Positions 33,982 to 34,551 of a stretch of 34,551 nucleotides of DNA are shown here, in pieces; the stretch's first letter is position 1; each line of letters starts with the position of its first letter. The stretch lies in the NCBI GenBank assembly GCA_003152485.1, contig PMAE01000057.1:50750-85300 (forward strand), read 5' to 3'. Both the position numbers and the translations under genes were made by a program. The stretch comes from Gemmatimonadota bacterium. Its GTDB lineage: Bacteria; Gemmatimonadota; Gemmatimonadetes; Gemmatimonadales; Gemmatimonadaceae. The notes beneath the pieces were generated by a model, which was not told the origin of the DNA, searched no databases, and saw only the letters and a list, made by a program, of their open reading frames with translations.

Positions 33982-34511
33982 CGGGCGCCCTCGATGCCCG
34001 GCGCCGATGCGCCGGATGACCTGCGGGCTCCGGAATGATCGGTTGCCACGTCGCGGAGGATATCCACGCCGTGCGCGATGATGGGATCGATCGCGGCGAG
34101 CGCATCGCGCACGCCGCTCGTGGAGCCCGGGAGGTTGATGACGAGCGTGCGGTGTCGCACGCCCGCGATCCCTCGCGCGAGCGCCGCACGCGGGAACGAT
34201 GTCACGCAGAGTGTCCGGATGCGCTCGGCGATGCCCGGTGCCTCGCGATCGAGCACCGCGCGCGTGGCCTCGGGGGTGACATCTCGCGGGGAGAGCCCGG
34301 TCCCGCCGGTCGTGAGAACGAGATCGGCGACGTCCCCGTCGCACCAGGCCACGAGCCGAGCCACGATCGCGGACGTGTCGTCCGCCACGACCAGCCGCTC
34401 CGTCACCGTGTCACCCCGCGCCACTGCCCAGGCCGCGATCGCGTCCCCCGAGCTGTCTACCCGTTGGCCTCGAGCCCCAGCATCTGATACCGTCAATACC
34501 GCGATCCGCAT
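33978..34511 (-). CDS. mog: MogA/MoaB family molybdenum cofactor biosynthesis protein
   Basis: 177 residues from the ATG at 34511 (a GTG three codons upstream is possible). The family catalyses adenylylation of molybdopterin before metal insertion. Visible motifs are RIAVLTVSDAG at the start, DLVLTTGGTGLSPRDVTPEAT in the middle and TLVINLPGSTSGV with DILRDV at the end, matching MoaB/Mog proteins in order and length. The gene is the first of an overlapping pair with the sigma-54 activator; the functional link is not obvious. A near-perfect palindrome lies just upstream. No other cofactor gene is in the window, so whether it acts as MoaB or MogA is undecided. Confidence 0.93.
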   Translation of the reverse strand: MRIAVLTVSDAGARGQRVDSSGDAIAAWAVARGDTVTERLVVADDTSAIVARLVAWCDGDVADLVLTTGGTGLSPRDVTPEATRAVLDREAPGIAERIRTLCVTSFPRAALARGIAGVRHRTLVINLPGSTSGVRDALAAIDPIIAHGVDILRDVATDHSGARRSSGASAPGIEGAR

Positions 34512-34520
34512 CGTACTCAC

Positions 34521-34544
34521 AATATGGCGGTTGACCGCCGTATT
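34521..34544. promoter_or_regulatory. Near-perfect palindrome upstream of mog
   Basis: AATATGGCGGT (34521-34531) and ACCGCCGTATT (34534-34544) are complementary at 10 of 11 positions around TG. The palindrome ends 9 bases before the mog start codon as read on the minus strand, where it may cover the core promoter or ribosome access region. It could be an operator; it is not a terminator of a visible gene. Confidence 0.5.
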
Positions 34545-34551
34545 GGCAGGG

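Noticed and set aside
33982..34344. N-terminal extension of the sigma-54 activator across the mog gene
   Set aside because: The extra 121 residues are Arg/His-rich and out of frame with mog; the ATG at 33981 begins a normal receiver-like strand and overlaps the mog stop by ATGA.

Overview
The window is high-GC bacterial DNA with genes on both strands, short spacers and several ATGA/GTGA overlaps. Composition and gene content suggest a Gemmatimonadota-like organism. Hints are a secreted HFRIHF/VLADN-type N-terminus, a large SARP-type regulator with a STAND ATPase, and a TIGR00300-like ornithine cyclodeaminase. This placement is inference from protein character, not from a marker gene. No rRNA, tRNA, CRISPR array or intact mobile element was found.

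Left part (1-11.6 kb). On the minus strand lie a secreted protein cut by the window edge, a lipoprotein N-acetylmuramoyl-L-alanine amidase, and the MurNAc recycling pair murQ-anmK. A PP2C phosphatase with a C-terminal membrane anchor sits between the amidase and anmK. A lipoprotein-like gamma-glutamyltransferase (ggt) runs divergently from murQ. Behind ggt, in one tight plus-strand run, are an ABC exporter half-transporter, a stand-alone receiver and an alkaline-phosphatase-superfamily protein. Amidase, murQ, anmK and ggt together suggest turnover and recycling of wall material and peptides.

Centre (11.5-16.3 kb). A minus-strand run reads DUF983 membrane protein, priA, ornithine-cyclodeaminase-like protein, and an uncharacterised 231-residue protein.

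The most unusual region is 16.7-23.3 kb: five complete tandem paralogs of a secreted protein family I do not recognise. Each has a signal peptide, an N-terminal domain, four cysteines at conserved places, a Gln-rich central segment with coiled-coil character, and a nearly invariant C-terminal domain of about 80 residues. A 57-bp scrap of the conserved 3' end between copies four and five suggests that the array has lost or rearranged a member.

Right part (23.4-34.5 kb). It holds a secreted esterase (minus), a small isoprenylcysteine-methyltransferase-like membrane protein, a long gene-free AT-richer stretch, a membrane HD-GYP phosphodiesterase, a SARP/STAND regulator, a conserved unknown protein, and an overlapping pair mog - sigma-54 activator. 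The 239 bases before the HD-GYP gene are bounded by an 11-bp perfect inverted repeat whose right arm contains the ribosome binding site. That layout suggests a structured regulatory leader. The sigma-54 activator has lost the phospho-acceptor aspartate of its receiver domain.
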